A stretch of DNA of 64,000 nt, from assembly GCF_028769735.1 (NCBI RefSeq), contig NC_088177.1, positions 25,018,099 to 25,082,098 of the forward strand, given 5' to 3'. The first letter of the stretch is position 1, and the number at the start of each line of letters is the position of its first letter. This document shows, piece after piece, positions 1-14,000 of this stretch. This DNA is from Zonotrichia leucophrys gambelii. Taxonomy: Eukaryota > Chordata > Aves > Passeriformes > Passerellidae. Under the pieces are notes generated by a model that made no database searches, had not been told where the DNA came from, and saw nothing but the letters and a program-made list of their open reading frames with translations. The position numbers and the translations under genes are program-made.

Positions 1-278
1 AATGTGCATTTCTTTGATAACATCTTACCATATTAAAAAGTAAAAGGAATACCATGGAGTATATACACGTTCATTTAAAGACTATCAGCTCCTAACAGCA
101 AGGCCATTTCTAGAATATATTCAGCAATTAAAGAGCTTTCACCTTTTATACAAACTTGAGTTTAAAATGCATTCTCCTGGAAGCTGACAGTGTAAATAAG
201 CACATGAGGGTGATTCCACTGGCAGAATGCTCGGTTCACAGGTGAGAAGGCCACTGTCAGTACTGTGGCCTGCAGCCA

Positions 279-311
279 CATAAACAGAGCTGTTTCATAA
301 ACAGAGCTGTT
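279..311. repeat. 17-bp tandem duplication
   Basis: The unit cataaacagagctgttt at 279-295 is repeated next to itself at 296-311. Confidence 0.9.
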
Positions 312-977
312 ACACAGTGTTACTTTGCACAAGTATATCTCACTCAACCTGAAAAGTGGATTCACTTTTGGTGGACCCTTCTACTGACAGTTCACCAAAA
401 AAAAAGCAGAAGTCACTTCAGTCCTTCTTGGCTGTGCTTACTCTTCAGCAAAAAACCCCCCATCATTTCATTCAATTCAGTTTCAATCAATACACTTGCT
501 GTGATAAACCAGATGTTATTTTACAATAGATTTTAAGAAAATAAATTAAGGTTATTCATACAGCAAAACATTAGTTCTGGACTGTAGAAATTTAACTGGT
601 TTCTGTGATTAGCACCACAGAAGTAATATACCCACCAGTATGGGGCAGAATTAGTTGTTCTATATAATGTCAAATAAACTGAAATTTCAGTAGTTAGCGA
701 AACAGTTTGATTCAATCCCTGTAATAAGGACATTGGTTTCAGTTTCTTTTGTTTAAAAAAAATAGAGGGAGGAAATGCTACTCCCTATCAGACTCTAATG
801 TCTGTGTTCCAACACAGCAACATCTTCTAACACAGCCACTCTCACCAGGCTGCTTCAGACATTATGGAAAATTTGTGTGAGATTAACAAGCTAGTTAGCC
901 ATAAGCTCTCACAAAATGGAATTATATATCTCTTACTAGTGAACAAGAAAGCCTGGGGCATATGCTCCTCTAAATTC

Positions 978-1020
978 ATTATAATCTTAAATGAAATCAC
1001 AATTATAATCTTAAATGAAA
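978..1020. repeat. 24-bp tandem duplication
   Basis: The unit attataatcttaaatgaaa occurs twice, separated by tcaca. Confidence 0.9.
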
Positions 1021-3946
1021 ATGTTACAAATTAACTAAGCTTGTGAAATCTCTCATTCCAGAATGGGAAGCACCAATGTAAGACATTCCTTACACACACA
1101 ATGGATAATCTCACACAGTTTAACGTACCATCAAGCATACAAAAATGTGTTGGTTGGTCGGCGTAAGAAACGCTACTGATATACGATGTCCTAAATGTTT
1201 GTGGATTACACCTTGCATTAGTAAATGAAACTGATCTAAAATATGTTATTTCTAAAACACACGTTCCCAAAAGATCTAGGGAATCCAGATCTGGATCTGC
1301 TATGTTGCTCCTAAAGTTACATGTATCTACGTGTATAATTCAAGTAAGTGTAAATTTTATCCTAATGTAATTTTCATACCTCTTCAAGCCACTATTACTA
1401 TGCAGATTCTCTAGGGCACTTACCTTGCAAACATCCTCACAGGTGCTAAGCATTAAGCATGTGAATAAACTCCACTGACTTCAATGGAACCTCTTAAATA
1501 GGGTAACTGGGCTGGGACAGAACATACTGCACGCAACAGTGTCGGTTTTTCAGTCTAACCCAATCAAATGTAAGTCAAAACAACACAAGCATATGAAAAG
1601 GACTGTTTCACACTTCTGCGGCTTCATATTTGGCTCTGTTATGTGATGCTGCTATTTTGGTTTATACCAGTTCAAAAAATACTCATCTACAATAACTGTT
1701 TCAAGGAGAGATCATAAAGCTGAACTGCATCAGCCAACACAATGAAGTTTCAAGACTGTCTACCTTCAAAGGAAGCTTTGCTAAGAACACTTCATTTTCA
1801 GGAAGATAGCTAGTTTTGCTTGATGTGCTTTCTAGATGGATTGTTAATACACACCCTAATTTTTCATACCCGTAAGTATTTAGGTTGTGAAGCCTCATCT
1901 CATAATAATCTTTGGAGTTATTATTATTTAGCTTCATATGTGAAAACTTAGATTTATCCAAAAAAGTGTTCTTTGGGATAATTTTACTCTTTTTTCTCTT
2001 GTGGGGAGTTTGTTCTCAAAAAAAGCATAACATCCAGAATAAATACTGTAATGCAGTACTGTACTGAAAGAAAAAATATGGGTATGTAGTGAAGGTTTTT
2101 TAAAAAGTTTTTGCTATTTTCAAATGTGCCGTTGTGTGGGCTCTTCTAGGCAAGGAAAAATAGAAGTGGCAATGGATTTGTCTGACTTCTGGTTAAAGGC
2201 TGAACTGCCTGGCTTCCTTCAGCTGGCTGAAAGACTTCATTTTAAAGGGTTCCTTTGCCTTTTCCTGAGGATAATGTGATTCTATCTGTGCATTCAGAAT
2301 TATCCTGGCAATGACGAAATACAAACCAATGAGGAACTGAGTGTTAAGGCTGAATAAATGTGGCCCAAAGACAGCATCACAAGTCAATGGGGAGATTCTG
2401 AAGTATTATGCATCTTTGAAGAGCTCTTTTCACACTACTTTTTTTCCAAGTGTTGTTCTACTGTCTCATAATGTCTAAGCTCCTAACAGTTCCTTTTTGT
2501 AAGGTACAAAGTGAACAGAAAAACAGGTAATGAAACAAAGTGAAATTTCCATTCCCAAATCTCGTAGATAAGTTAGATTGTCTTCTATTGATGCAAGAAA
2601 ACTAGAAACATGGACAGAAAAAATGTTCAGATAGAAGTTTAATTGCCTGCTCCTTACAGTGTTTCTTCAAATAGAGGATTACCTCTAGTCAATGCCTGCA
2701 AAGATTAACCTCTGTTTACTCACAGTGCTAAGCAAGACCACTATCAAAAAGCTATACAAACCTAAATTTGGATCTTTCTGAAATAGAACCAACTGCATAA
2801 TATAATAAATAATGGCTACTACAGCATGCTGTGTATACACAACAATACCCTTTCAAGTTTTACAGTTTGGAATTGTGGCAGCAGGCCAGAACATTATCTT
2901 CTAATCCATTCCAAACCGAAGTTGCTAAATATTATAAATATTCATATATGCTATTGAAAACTACTAAGGGCTTTAGTCACACACTTTTTGCATAATCTTT
3001 ATGTTCCAAAAATTAAAGAATGTTTGCCCCCTTTTTTTGCATATGGATAAGAGTGTGAATTCCCTTTTGTTCATCTCCACAAAACCTGAAAACAAATATG
3101 CACAAATTCTCTAATCCTCTTTTCTCACCTGAAGGGTGAAGAGGCTCGACAAAAAGAAGTATCAGTGGTTGGGATCATGGCACTATCTTGTGCTGCCATG
3201 GCAGGTCAGCACTTCCAGAGCTTTTTCCTGACTTCTGCTCCCTCTACAGGTGTTATTACTGAGATAATGCTGGGTAATGTCATATGGACAAGGTGCCACA
3301 GAAAGTAATCTTTGTTCAGGCTCTCTGATGATTTCAAGAAATGGCACTGATAAAGTTCCCAATTAATTGAATCTTCCCTTTGTCTATGAATACAAAATTC
3401 TGTACTGGCAGTCAGAGTGCAATTAGGCAGCTGAGGTTTGAAAGAAAAAAATCAGTAAGTGGTCAAGAGTATGAAATATTGCCTGTTCCTAAGGAGAGTC
3501 ATGCTCAGTACTTTCCTCACTTTCCTCTCTCTTCCTTCCCTGCCAAGACCTAATTCTAGGAAAGCAGTTATAAATTTTTTCTAAATATTTAGTCATAAAA
3601 GCAGCGTCACTTAAATGGTGTATATTGCCATGTACCTTCCAAACTAAAACTACAGTATTTAAAAAGCTTCAAAAGGTTTGCTCCTCTGTAATAAATATGT
3701 CTTCTGTTATTACATAGATGAGTCTTCTGAAGGCTCATTTACAACTAACGTGTACTATCAAATCGCCAGGGGAGAAGAGATGTAGGTGGTTTGGTATCTT
3801 GTCATATATGCCAAACTAGAATGTACATCTGAGCAGCACCATGGCAGAAACAGCTTCTTGCAGTGAGATAAGTAAAAGACATTGAATACTTCTCTTAAAC
3901 CATGTCTTGTTTGCTGTTGAAGACAAAGCCTTACACTACAATGACC

Positions 3947-3970
3947 AGTAATTTAGTAATTTAGTAATTT
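3947..3970. repeat. 8-bp unit repeated three times
   Basis: The unit agtaattt occurs three times in a row. Confidence 0.95.
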
Positions 3971-5417
3971 TGCCTACTTATTGAAAAATACATAAATAAC
4001 ATTTTCCAGACTGGATTTTAAGGTTTCATGCAACGGCATGAGTAAAGAGCACAAACACAGTGCAAATACAAAGACTAAGAGCATACCTATTTCTGACATG
4101 TCCAGTACTGTTTACCCACAACTTGCACAAACCAAATGGGTCTGTTTACAAACTTCCCTCTTTACCCATAGCTGTGACTTTGCCACATGTGGTTACTCTC
4201 TTCCCTGGCTAGGTGTCCCTGTCCTCCCACTCCTCACAGCCTCCTCCAGATAAGGCATCTGTGGGGATCAGAAGATGGGGAAGGGAAAGAAAGAGCAGGC
4301 AGTCACAAAGGCAGCAGCAGGTGATGTCCCCTTACTACTGCCAATACCACAGTTCTGTCACTCCACCACTGAAAAGATCAATATATAGGAAAGAGTAGCA
4401 GGAAAAAATTGACTCAGTCTTTTTCTTTGTTAGCTTGAGTTGCTAAAAAAGACTAGGCTAATGTGGCTCAACACCATCTGTCTGTTTTTCCCTTCTTCCC
4501 TAGATAATTTTGTTCAATTTGAAAAAAGAACCCAGAGTTTTCAAACACAAGAAAGCTCCTACCAATTTTCTGTGAAAACAGATGGCTGTGGACAAGAGAA
4601 AGATTGTGTAAGTGCCCTCCTGTCTCCTTCAGGAAAAAGGCTGTAGTGCAAGTTCCTATGTTATGACAAAAGCCTATTCACACAGAATTCCCCAGCCATG
4701 AAGAAACAACACATGCCCCAGCCACGAGGAGAGATCTGAGCAGAGCTCAAGCAGCCATGAAACACAAATGTTTAGGAAACCAGGCCTTGCTGTTTCTGGC
4801 ACTCAGGGAGCTCCTGGCTCAGACACTGCCTGACAGCTTCTGCATGTTTTAGGATGCATCATTTAATATAAATAATAACAGAAACATTGCAAAACAGGGA
4901 AGATTTAAAGGAAGCTGTTTCAGTTGAAGAGATGCCACTAGATCAAACTTCTACTTTTGGCTGCCAGTTACAGGAATAAAGTTGTCAGCAGCACATCAGC
5001 TGTCGGGATCAGGCTCTGTGGTGAGAATGCAGACGTGATGCCAGAGGCTGTTCTCAGTTTCATCACTGTGCTTACATGGGAGTCGGAGGGACCCACCTCC
5101 TCCAGTGGCAAGTGGCACCACCAGTGGCAACTACCCAGATATTTTTATTCGTAAACTTTAGCAAGCATAAAAGTAAACAATCTTCCAAAGAACCAAGATG
5201 TTTCAGAAACATCAGTAAGAGTGGCTTCCTACAGCACTCTAAGGAATCTCCATCTGCTTATGACAGAACATCATGCAGCGGAACAAACAGACAGCAACAA
5301 CAAATGGCAAAACATGATTCCTATGAAAAAATCTGGTTCCTACCTTTCTCCTGAAAATGGCAGAGTAACATCACAAAAACTTGGCCTTATACTTATTTAA
5401 AAGAGAGGAGAATTTAC

Positions 5418-5556
5418 CTGAGAGTTATCTGGCTGAGTGGTCTTGTCTTCACAGTTTAATATCTGGCAATTATGTGTGGATATGACAGTTTTAAGCTTAA
5501 CGCAAGTAGGCGGCAGCGACTGAGGTTTAACAGTAGGCTTTTCTTCTTCGCTTGAC
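5418..5556 (-). other. Candidate unassigned exon in the RAPGEF4 3' intron
   Basis: On the minus strand a 139-bp stretch lies between a good acceptor (tttttgcatgtgtcatcag|G) and a good donor (CTCTCAG|gtaaat). One frame is open throughout (SSEEEKPTVKPQSLPPTCVK, then LKTVISTHNCQILNCEDKTT and QPDNSQ). I recognise no family. Joined in phase 0 after the 8000-8064 exon it would give only VKRRRKAYC and a stop. It may be a cassette or poison exon, an exon of an unrelated transcript, or chance. Confidence 0.25.
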
Positions 5557-6862
5557 CTGATGACACATGCAAAAAGCTAAAAACTGCCAGGTCCACAGTA
5601 GGATTTGAACGAATTGTGTGGGTGGAATTTGAATACAGGTTGCTCTGAACAGCTACGGGTTGAGAAAGGCAGTAAAAGCACCTAGAAGCATGCGGAAGAG
5701 CTAGAGAAGAACAATAAAGAGACGAAAGATATACTTGCAGTAAGGCCTGGAGAAAAAGCAGAGTGAGCTTTTAGGTGAAATACCAACCAAAGAAAGGCTT
5801 AGAATACTAAAAAAGGAGAATGTTTCCATCTCTGGTGAGTTGAGGAACATGAGACAGTACTGATTCCATAAAATATATGCAACATCAAAAATGCATGAAC
5901 TGATTTTCACATTCCTCTCCTAATGAAAACTAACAAAACTCAGATTACTGGTACTACATTCTTGCAGTATAAAACGTTATTTAAAACTTTTCAGTGCTAC
6001 TAGTAAACTCTTTTTCTGGGGGTAACATTCTTTTGAAGATAAGACAATGTGCAGATTAAGGTAAAGAGAGCAGACCTGCAGAAACTTAGATATAGATCAG
6101 TTTAAGCTGCTATAAAATTCACTCTTGGCTTTGGGAGTGCCAAAATGTGGTACAGAGTGGTGCAGAACTATTCTTAAATGACAAGCCTGTGTTGAACTTC
6201 TGTCTATGGGAAGTGCTTACAGGAGAGCTCCTCCCTCCTGTAGTGGCTTTCACACAGAATGAGGCATAAAGAGCTTGAAGCGCAGAGCTCTGAGGCCAGT
6301 GGATGTACTGGCTCTTCTGGCTCAGGAGGTGTAAACAGGCCAAGTGAGGTGGAGATGATGAATTCAGCCACAGAACCATGGCCATAGCAATGCAGCTGCC
6401 ATCCATTCTGGTTTGGAGGTGTTCCAACCAAGTCTGAGATCCCTTTTGTGTTCCCCAAAGTATTTACTATCTATACTGTTGTTTCTATAACTAATTAAAA
6501 CAGGCAGTGCAGAAAAAAAGTCCTTTTCTGCAGGTAGCATGCTCAAGGCCTTTGGAAGGAGATGGCAACACAGTCTGCATATGCAATTACAGAATGCCAT
6601 TATTGCAAAGTGAGGTCAGGCCCTCACTCAGGCATTAGCACTGCCATTTACTTACAAAATGTCTCATCTTAGTGAAGGGGTATTTTCAACCAAGGACAGA
6701 GGCTGTCCTGGAGCTACAGATTAAAATCTAAGAGAATTCATTCAGAGTGATGATCACTTTCCTGTGAAGTTTTTTAAAGAGCTTAAAGCACTCCTTTTTT
6801 CCCCTCTGCAGTTATCAGTGCTCAGAGGGTCAGACAAACGCCTGCACAGTGCAGTGGAAATA

Positions 6863-6884
6863 ACTGGAGTTATGTAACTCCAGT
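6863..6884. repeat. Short inverted repeat (10-bp arms)
   Basis: The arms actggagtta and taactccagt are separated by tg. Confidence 0.85.
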
Positions 6885-6939
6885 GGAATGGAGTGGTTCT
6901 GATTACTGTACTACTAAGAACAAGCACATGTAGGTGCCA

Positions 6940-7233
6940 GAGGAAATATGCTCTAGCATGGCTGCTGAACGGCTGAGAGGAAACAGCCTCAAGTTGTGCC
7001 AGGGGAGGTTTAGATTGGATATGAGAAAAAACTTCCTTTTGAGGGTGGTCAGGCATTGGAATAGGCTGCCCAGGAAGGTGGTGGAATCACTATGCCTGGA
7101 AGTGTTCAAAGAGCATGTGGATGTGGTACTCAGGGACAAAGTTTACTGGGGAACCCAGTGGTGCTGGGCTAAGAGCTGGACTCAGGGGTCTTGGAGATCT
7201 TTTCCAACCTTAGCGATCCTGTGATTCTACTAT
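6940..7233 (+). mobile_element. CR1 LINE, truncated 3' end
   Basis: One + frame reads [20 protein letters not shown] and then [20 protein letters not shown], the C-terminus of the CR1 reverse-transcriptase ORF. It is followed by the CR1 3' tail (ggtcttggagatcttttccaaccttagcgatcctgtgattctac). CR1 elements are commonly 5'-truncated, as here. The open frame is only partial and the copy is inactive. Confidence 0.9.
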
Positions 7234-7999
7234 TGACTGCCAGAGCAGTCAGTCAGGTTTGGTTTACCTATGCAGATGCCATAGCTGGGTTTGGCTATGC
7301 AGGTTCTCAGATACAGGTGTCATTAACCACACTAATGAGGAACATGATCTTAGCAACCAAGAAAATGTCTTCTCACTGCTGAGAAATTCAAGTTTCAGTT
7401 GAGACTTCTGCAATGGAAGGTTGCCTGCCTGCAGTTTTTGACAATGGTGTTTGAAATTATAACAGCTTATGTGCAGGACTTATATCAGATTTGAGCATGC
7501 TCTAGCCTTTATCATTGATTTTCCTTTCCAGTAGGAAAGCAATCAAGCCACAGACATCTCCTTTCATTAGTGAAGGGAAAGAAGAAATATATGTTGTGCA
7601 AGTTCTTTGCAATGTTTTTTTCATTCTCCAAGGAGCAATGTAGAACTATCCCAGCCTGAGGCAGTTCAGGCCTGTTTGAAGGAACAGCATTAAAAATCAC
7701 AGGTTGGTCCAACACTGTTAAAAAGTGTCTCTAACAGCTCTGCTTCCTGTCCCTGATGCTCCCTCTCCTAGGAAATATTTTGGCTGTGCATGCCTCAGTG
7801 GGCAGTTTATTCTCCACCTCTGTGAGGTTTTCCAGAAAACCAGAGGCCCCAGGCTCTGTGTACAATGCAGGCTATTTTTGCCAGGTCTTGGTCCCGCCTT
7901 CATTCTCCCTAGCCCTGAAAGTCACTGTTGAGGAGTTCACTCTTGAAGAGGTGAATAGGGAAGTATTTTTAAGTCTCCTTTCAAATATGTCATACATAC

Positions 8000-8064
8000 C
8001 ATTTTCTCGAAGTTTACTAGATTGTCAGTGAATGTCTTGTTTCCCTCATGAGTAAACGTCATGT
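8000..8064 (-). CDS. RAPGEF4: RAPGEF4 exon, CDC25 domain, last exon found
   Basis: The exon completes aspartate and reads [20 protein letters not shown] then M, human about 930-951. D(M/L)TF.HEGN is a near-universal CDC25 motif. LVNFEKM begins the helix that, by analogy with Sos, is part of the helical hairpin that opens the nucleotide site. The exon ends in phase 0 with ATG|gtatgt, so the next exon should begin RMIANTA. I could not find it on either strand between 1 and 7999. T replaces human I in TFTDN. The acceptor is tctatacag|AC. Confidence 0.95.
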
Positions 8065-11000
8065 CTGTATAGAAATAAAAAACACATGAAAGCCCATTTC
8101 TGAATCATGGCCACAAAATAGCAGAATGTTTTATCTACCCTTACAAAAATTGTAGCAGCTGTAAAGTAAAAAATTTAGGTTTTAATGTGCAGCATTTCTT
8201 AGACTAATAAAGTTGAGGTAGGATATTCAGATGTACAAAAGCAGTTTGTCTTGTCTGTATCATGCTTTTCATAATGGAAAAAGATCATACCTCACACTGA
8301 GATTGATTTTTGTTTCTTCTTGCTGCTACTGTTATCCTTCAGATATTTGACAAATAGCTCTCAAGTTAATAATTCTGGTAACATCCAAGCTTACCTTTTA
8401 TAAGCAGTGGCATGAAAGGAATTATTGGAGGGTCCAATTTAGCTACAGTCAGTCTATAGGCCCTATGGTTTCTTGATGGATCCTTACAAAAAAAGAGAAA
8501 TCAAATAATTACTAATATGTATTATTATACATATCAAGACACTATATACATTAATTTAGTTGTCATGGTATTTATTAAAAACATTATTTTTTTCCTGTGA
8601 CTTTAAAAGTGCATCTGCAAATTCAGACACCTTTTATCATTCTCCTTGACTGGTTACACAATGAGAATACAACCACTAAATACAAACATTTTTTCATGCC
8701 AAATACCAAAAACATTCTTCATAAAAGAAACCACATATTTTTTCCTCCCTCCTTACAGCTGCAGATCCAATTTTTCATATGTTGTAGCAGTAAAATGTAT
8801 TGCCTGGAAAAATCCAGGTTGAAAAATAGCATTTCCCATATGTACTATTGGAAAACAAGTGATAAAGCTTTTCTGAGTTCCCAGATTAACTTTGAGTGGT
8901 ACATAAGTTCTCTCAGAGTAGGTTCCTAAGAGTATAATTTATTAGTCATACATACTTGTTTTAGCAGCTCTAAAATGGGATCATAAACTTCTTAAAGTCA
9001 AACAAGGACATATAAAATGTTCTGAATCAAGGAATTCAAATCAGAAACTGAATTATCTCAGATTGTGCATAGAATAAGGGATCTATTGCTATTCACCATT
9101 AAGCTTTCAAACTCTGCATAGATCTTCTTGAACTTGCTTGGGAGTTTCTGTTAATAAAAACAAAAATAGCAAACCTTAATTAAATCAGATCAGTGCAGTA
9201 ATTTTACTGTAAATGCTAGTTCCTTCTACAACGCCCTAAGTCAGGAAAGTGCTCTTTTTTTGCCAGATATTTCTAACAATGTGCTAATCTAAAATACAAC
9301 ATGTTTCCTAGCAACCAGATTAAAAATAGAGACGGGACCAGCCATGAAACCTGGATCCTGATTTAAACCCTGACTTGAATTTAGTCCTTTGGGATGTTTA
9401 GATTCAGATATTTGTTTGGCTCACATTGCAATCACTGAATTCAGAATGTAATGGGAAATTCACGTGGATGCTTTCAGGACATCCCTGATTATAGCCTATC
9501 TGAAAATATAATTTACACCCAGCTTTCATAGGGGCTGATCAGTTTAATTATTCATACCTATGATGAACTGCCCTTGCAAACATTCATATTCAGGCCTGGG
9601 CATTTCCAGGAGGTTTTTTTTGCTCATGCTGATGCATTTATTAGTAAAATTTTTGACATGCTCAGCAGCAAAGGTCCTCCATCACTTTCTGGGGTACAAA
9701 TTAATGAATATTTTTTCAGTCCACAATACCTACACAAATAAATAATGGTCACTTGATCATGCAATGATTGAGATGAGATGGACTTTACTAAATACTTTCT
9801 TTCCCCCTCATGCATAGTATGTTACACAGATTAAATAACTTTACTCTAAAGACTATAAGATATGTTATAAATTGGTTTCAAAGATCACTGTAATTTTTTT
9901 ATGTACCATCAGAACATGTCAGTTATTTTTAGTAAGAAATTTCTCTGTATTTGCTGAGTTTTTCAGACTACTATTAGCAGTGGATAACATTAAAAATTAA
10001 TAGAGACTTTATAGTGCAGAAATTATTTTTTGCAATACTTTCTACATTTGAAGTGTGTACCCTGGCAAGCTATTTACACTGTGCCACAGCAAGGGCCTAA
10101 TTTTTAATGATGTGTGTCAACAACTGTGTGCCTAGTTTGCATATGCATGCAGATTAGGTATTTGTGAAGTAAGTGGTATAATTGGACATTTGCACCTGCA
10201 AATATCTAATTTCTGCATGCAACTAATGTAAATGCATGAAATATAGAAAAAATCAGGTCTTGGTATGTTTGTCTTTAAGTATTTTCTGTATATATCTGGC
10301 TAAAAATCAAATTGCAGAAATTCTCTTGTTAAAGCAACTGCTCTACAGGACCAGAGTGTGGTAACATTTCCATGATCTGAAGCTAATCCTCCACATGTAG
10401 AAATGATCTGTGCCCCCCCTACCAGCTCAGACTTAGTGTTGATTTCAGATTGCTGTATGTAGTATATACATTCAATTCCTTCTTCTCTAGTCCTGTACTG
10501 TCTCAGCTCTCCCAGCTCCTCTCAGTAGCCACCAATATTGGGTCATTATTTTGAGAACCAGAAAATCTTTGCCTGTAGCACTGATTTGATATGATAAATG
10601 TACTTTTGAAAACAGGACTGGTGTACCCTCAGACATGTTAGTCTGATCTCCTGTGTAAGAGCACATTTTTAAAGGTGTTCAAATTTTGCTTTCAGTTGCA
10701 TCAATAACCACAGTCATGCTAATAATTTTAAATTTCTAATGAACAAAATGTATGCACACTTAAATCTGTAATGCTTTTGATATCCAGTATGTTCTCAGTG
10801 GTTACACTGTGCTGGACACTGCACCCTTTTATACCCTCATACAAAAGAGTAAAGCCACAGAAAAAGGTGGAAGCTCTGACAATGAAGACGAAACTGCCAG
10901 TAAGCCTGGAAATGCATGTCAGAGAGAAAACCAGAACTGGTCCCACATTTTAACAGGGCAACAGAGTTCCAGTGGAGATCAGAAAATAATATGTATAAAC

Positions 11001-14000
11001 AGAAGATGAATTTAAGAGAATTATCAGTGGAATGATCTCACTGAACCACCAGTAAAGAGAAGGCACACAGAGGATGGGCTGACCTAAGAGGTTAGCTGGC
11101 TAGCTTGCTCATCCTGTTGGGCAGTTTAGCTCTGCAATAGGAGCCACTGTTGTCACTCTTGTTAACTCCTGTGAGTGTTCAGCACATCCACGGGTGTACT
11201 ATACTGCCTTACTAATAAATACTGTCAGCCTTAGCTAAGGCTTATGGTCAGGAGCTGAATTAGTAGCTTTATCAATAATAAAGGCCCAATTCACATTTTT
11301 GCAAGCTACAAGCACAAGTCCCCCTCAAGCTTCCTGGAATAGGATTTTAGCAAAGACTTACCTCCCACGTTAATGACAGACGGCTCACAGCAACATTGCT
11401 CAGTCCCATAATAATAGCGAAAAAGGAATTCAGATTTTTGTATTCCTTACAGCTGAAACACAAAGGGCCAGGTATTAAGTTGTATATATCAGTGAGAGCA
11501 GTACTTATGACAACCTTAAGAGAGCTGAACCCAGGCATCTAGCTTAGAAGTGACTGAATTTAGGCAGCCCTGGCCAGCTTGCCTGCAGACACCTCTTCAC
11601 CAATGTGCTAGCACTTCACCACACTCTGCAGACTTCTTTCCCTTCCCTCCTAAAATGACCTCCCTTCTTCTGCTTCACTGGGTGCCAGCTTCTGCAAGGA
11701 ATTCTAGTCTTTCAACCAATTCTCCACCCAGATACACAGTTCTAAAACTGGGCTCAATTCAGTCCCAAGGGATACCAGAAACAGTGCAAACAACTGTTTA
11801 TAACTTCATTTGCTGCAGAACTTGCTGACAGCTCCTGAACAGCTAATGAATGCTTGAAGCTCTCCTTAGGCAATCTTCAGTGCAGTTTACAGGGCCACTG
11901 AGTCTTTTTAAAGGGAGGAGACCAGCTGTCTAGAGATGCCCCATGCAGTGACCTCTCCTGCAGTATAGGATTTCTATTCCTTATAGATTCTGGACTTCTA
12001 GTATGTTTCAGGAAAAGATCAGCCATTTGTTACCAGCTTCATTAAAGAGGTCCTGGTCAAAAGGAGCTCCAGGTCCCACTCCACCTCTAATGCACAGAAG
12101 GATTTTGCTATCAGTCAGGAAAAACTGGAACATGTAATTGAGTGCTATGGAAGATCCAACATGCCATGTGAAGGAGTAGATACAATCTGATGGCCACAGT
12201 CAAAACAACTGTTCAGCTGGGTCGCCATCAGTGGCTCACTGACTCAATAGGAAAGGAAGAGATAAAACAAAGCCTATCAGGAAAAAAACTCACAAAACTG
12301 CATCTCACTGGGTTTTTGCAAATAATCTCTTATTTTTCTCAACTAATGTGCCAACAACATCCAATTTCAGCACCTCAATCTCTGCTTCTTCAGCTGCGAG
12401 TGGCTTTACTTAGGAATTGGTATTGAGACTGTTGGGGCTTAACATCTCTGTCAGTGTCATGGCCATGGTTTGAGTGCACCCTCAGGAGGTTTGCTGATGA
12501 CACTGAGCTCTGTGGTGCAGTTGACACACTGGATAGAAGGGATGCCATCCAGAGAGACTTTGACAGGCTTGAGAGCTGGGACTGTGTGAACCTCATGAGA
12601 TTCAACAAGGCCAAGTGTAAAGTCCTGCACCTGAGTTGGAGCAACCCCAAGCACAAACACAGGCTGGCTGAAGAATGGATTGAGAGCAGCAGCCCTGGGG
12701 AGAAGAACCTGAGGGTGCTGGTGGACAAGACTCTTACATGAGCTGATAATATGTGCTTGCAGCCTCAAAAGCCAACGATGTCCTGCAGCAAAAGCACCAT
12801 GGCCAGCAGGCCAAGGGAGGTGGCTCTCCCCTGCTGTTCTTGTGAGGCCCTACCTCTAGAGTTGGGTCCAGCCCTGGAACTCCAACATATGAAGGACATG
12901 GATCTGCCGGAGTGAGTGCAAAGGAGGGCACTGATGTGGTGAGACACTGAACAGCCTGCCCAGAGAAGTTGTGGCTGCCCCATTCCTGGAAGGGATCAAG
13001 ACCAGGTTGGATGGGGCTTTAAGCAACCTGGTCTAGTGGAAGAATGGGCTGTTCCTGCCCATGACAAGGGAGTTGGAACTTGATGATCTTTACAGTCCTT
13101 TCCAACCCAAACTATTCTATCATTCTGTGATTTACCAAGAAAACTTTAACAAGATTCAATCTATGATTCTCATATTTTTAATTCATCATTGAAGCTCTTA
13201 GCTCCTCTGAAGTATCCTTAGCTTCAGACAAAATTAGTACAATCATCTCATCCTACTGACTTCATAATTGCCACACCATCCTATTCTTCATCATCCACAC
13301 CATCCTATTCTTTCTGTACTTTCATTTTTCCAGATTTGGATGTATTGAGTGAGTGAGTCTTTGAGATCTCGGCCTCACTTGTGTCTGCACTGTGTGAACA
13401 CTGAGCATTTGAATAAATGATCTCTCCCATATGCTGGTTTGTCTTTTGGGAGATTGGTGCCCTCTCAGATCTTCCGGCAGAGCTGCTCACACAAATTCTC
13501 CCATATCAGATTAGTGTCGGTGAACAAGGGTAGAATGGATAAACTCAAATGCTAAAGCTACACCAACTTAATCTACTAGTACAGGTCAGGGAGTGCCTCA
13601 TTAGCGGATCTGAGGGGAGATAAAGATGAAAAGCAGGCAGGATAGGCTGTCAGTGATATCCTCTTCCCTAAGCACAAGTAAATCCATAAAGAGATATCTA
13701 TCCACAGCCCATGACAGGATTGGGAATAAATTATGGCAGGGTTAAATAATTAGTAACACACAGCACTAGTGCGCAAACAAAGTAGGCAGCTGTAACTGTA
13801 TCTGCAATATTTAATTTGAATCTATCTTCATATTTAAAAGGAAATGTTTTGCCAAATACCCTGTTAAGGAATACAATTTGACATTTTCCCAGTTAGAATC
13901 CACATAGATATATGATGTTCTACCTCAGGTACTCAGTAAATCCTACAGGGACTACTATAAATAGCTCAGTTCCAGATAAAGGACCTCGTGTGTGCGTAAG

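Larger units (their letters stand above)
1..7999 (-). other. RAPGEF4: RAPGEF4 3' intron, incomplete
   Basis: This is the intron downstream of the 8000-8064 exon. It is AT-rich. It holds a CR1 fragment (6940-7233), short tandem duplications (279-311, 978-1020, 3947-3970), a short hairpin at 6863-6884 and one unassigned candidate exon (5418-5556). I looked for the expected final RAPGEF4 codons (RMIANTARTVRY and the RRP-type C-terminus) by eye on the minus strand and did not find them, so the gene should end beyond the window. Confidence 0.75.

Noticed and set aside
5941..5985. A minus-strand segment containing actgcaaga, reminiscent of TARTVRY codons of the missing RAPGEF4 exon
   Set aside because: The match covers only nine bases, the frame runs into stops and no acceptor precedes it.
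12390..12983. Overlapping open frames on the minus strand of about 65 to 112 codons
   Set aside because: They are antisense shadows of the CR1 fragment at 12455-13133.
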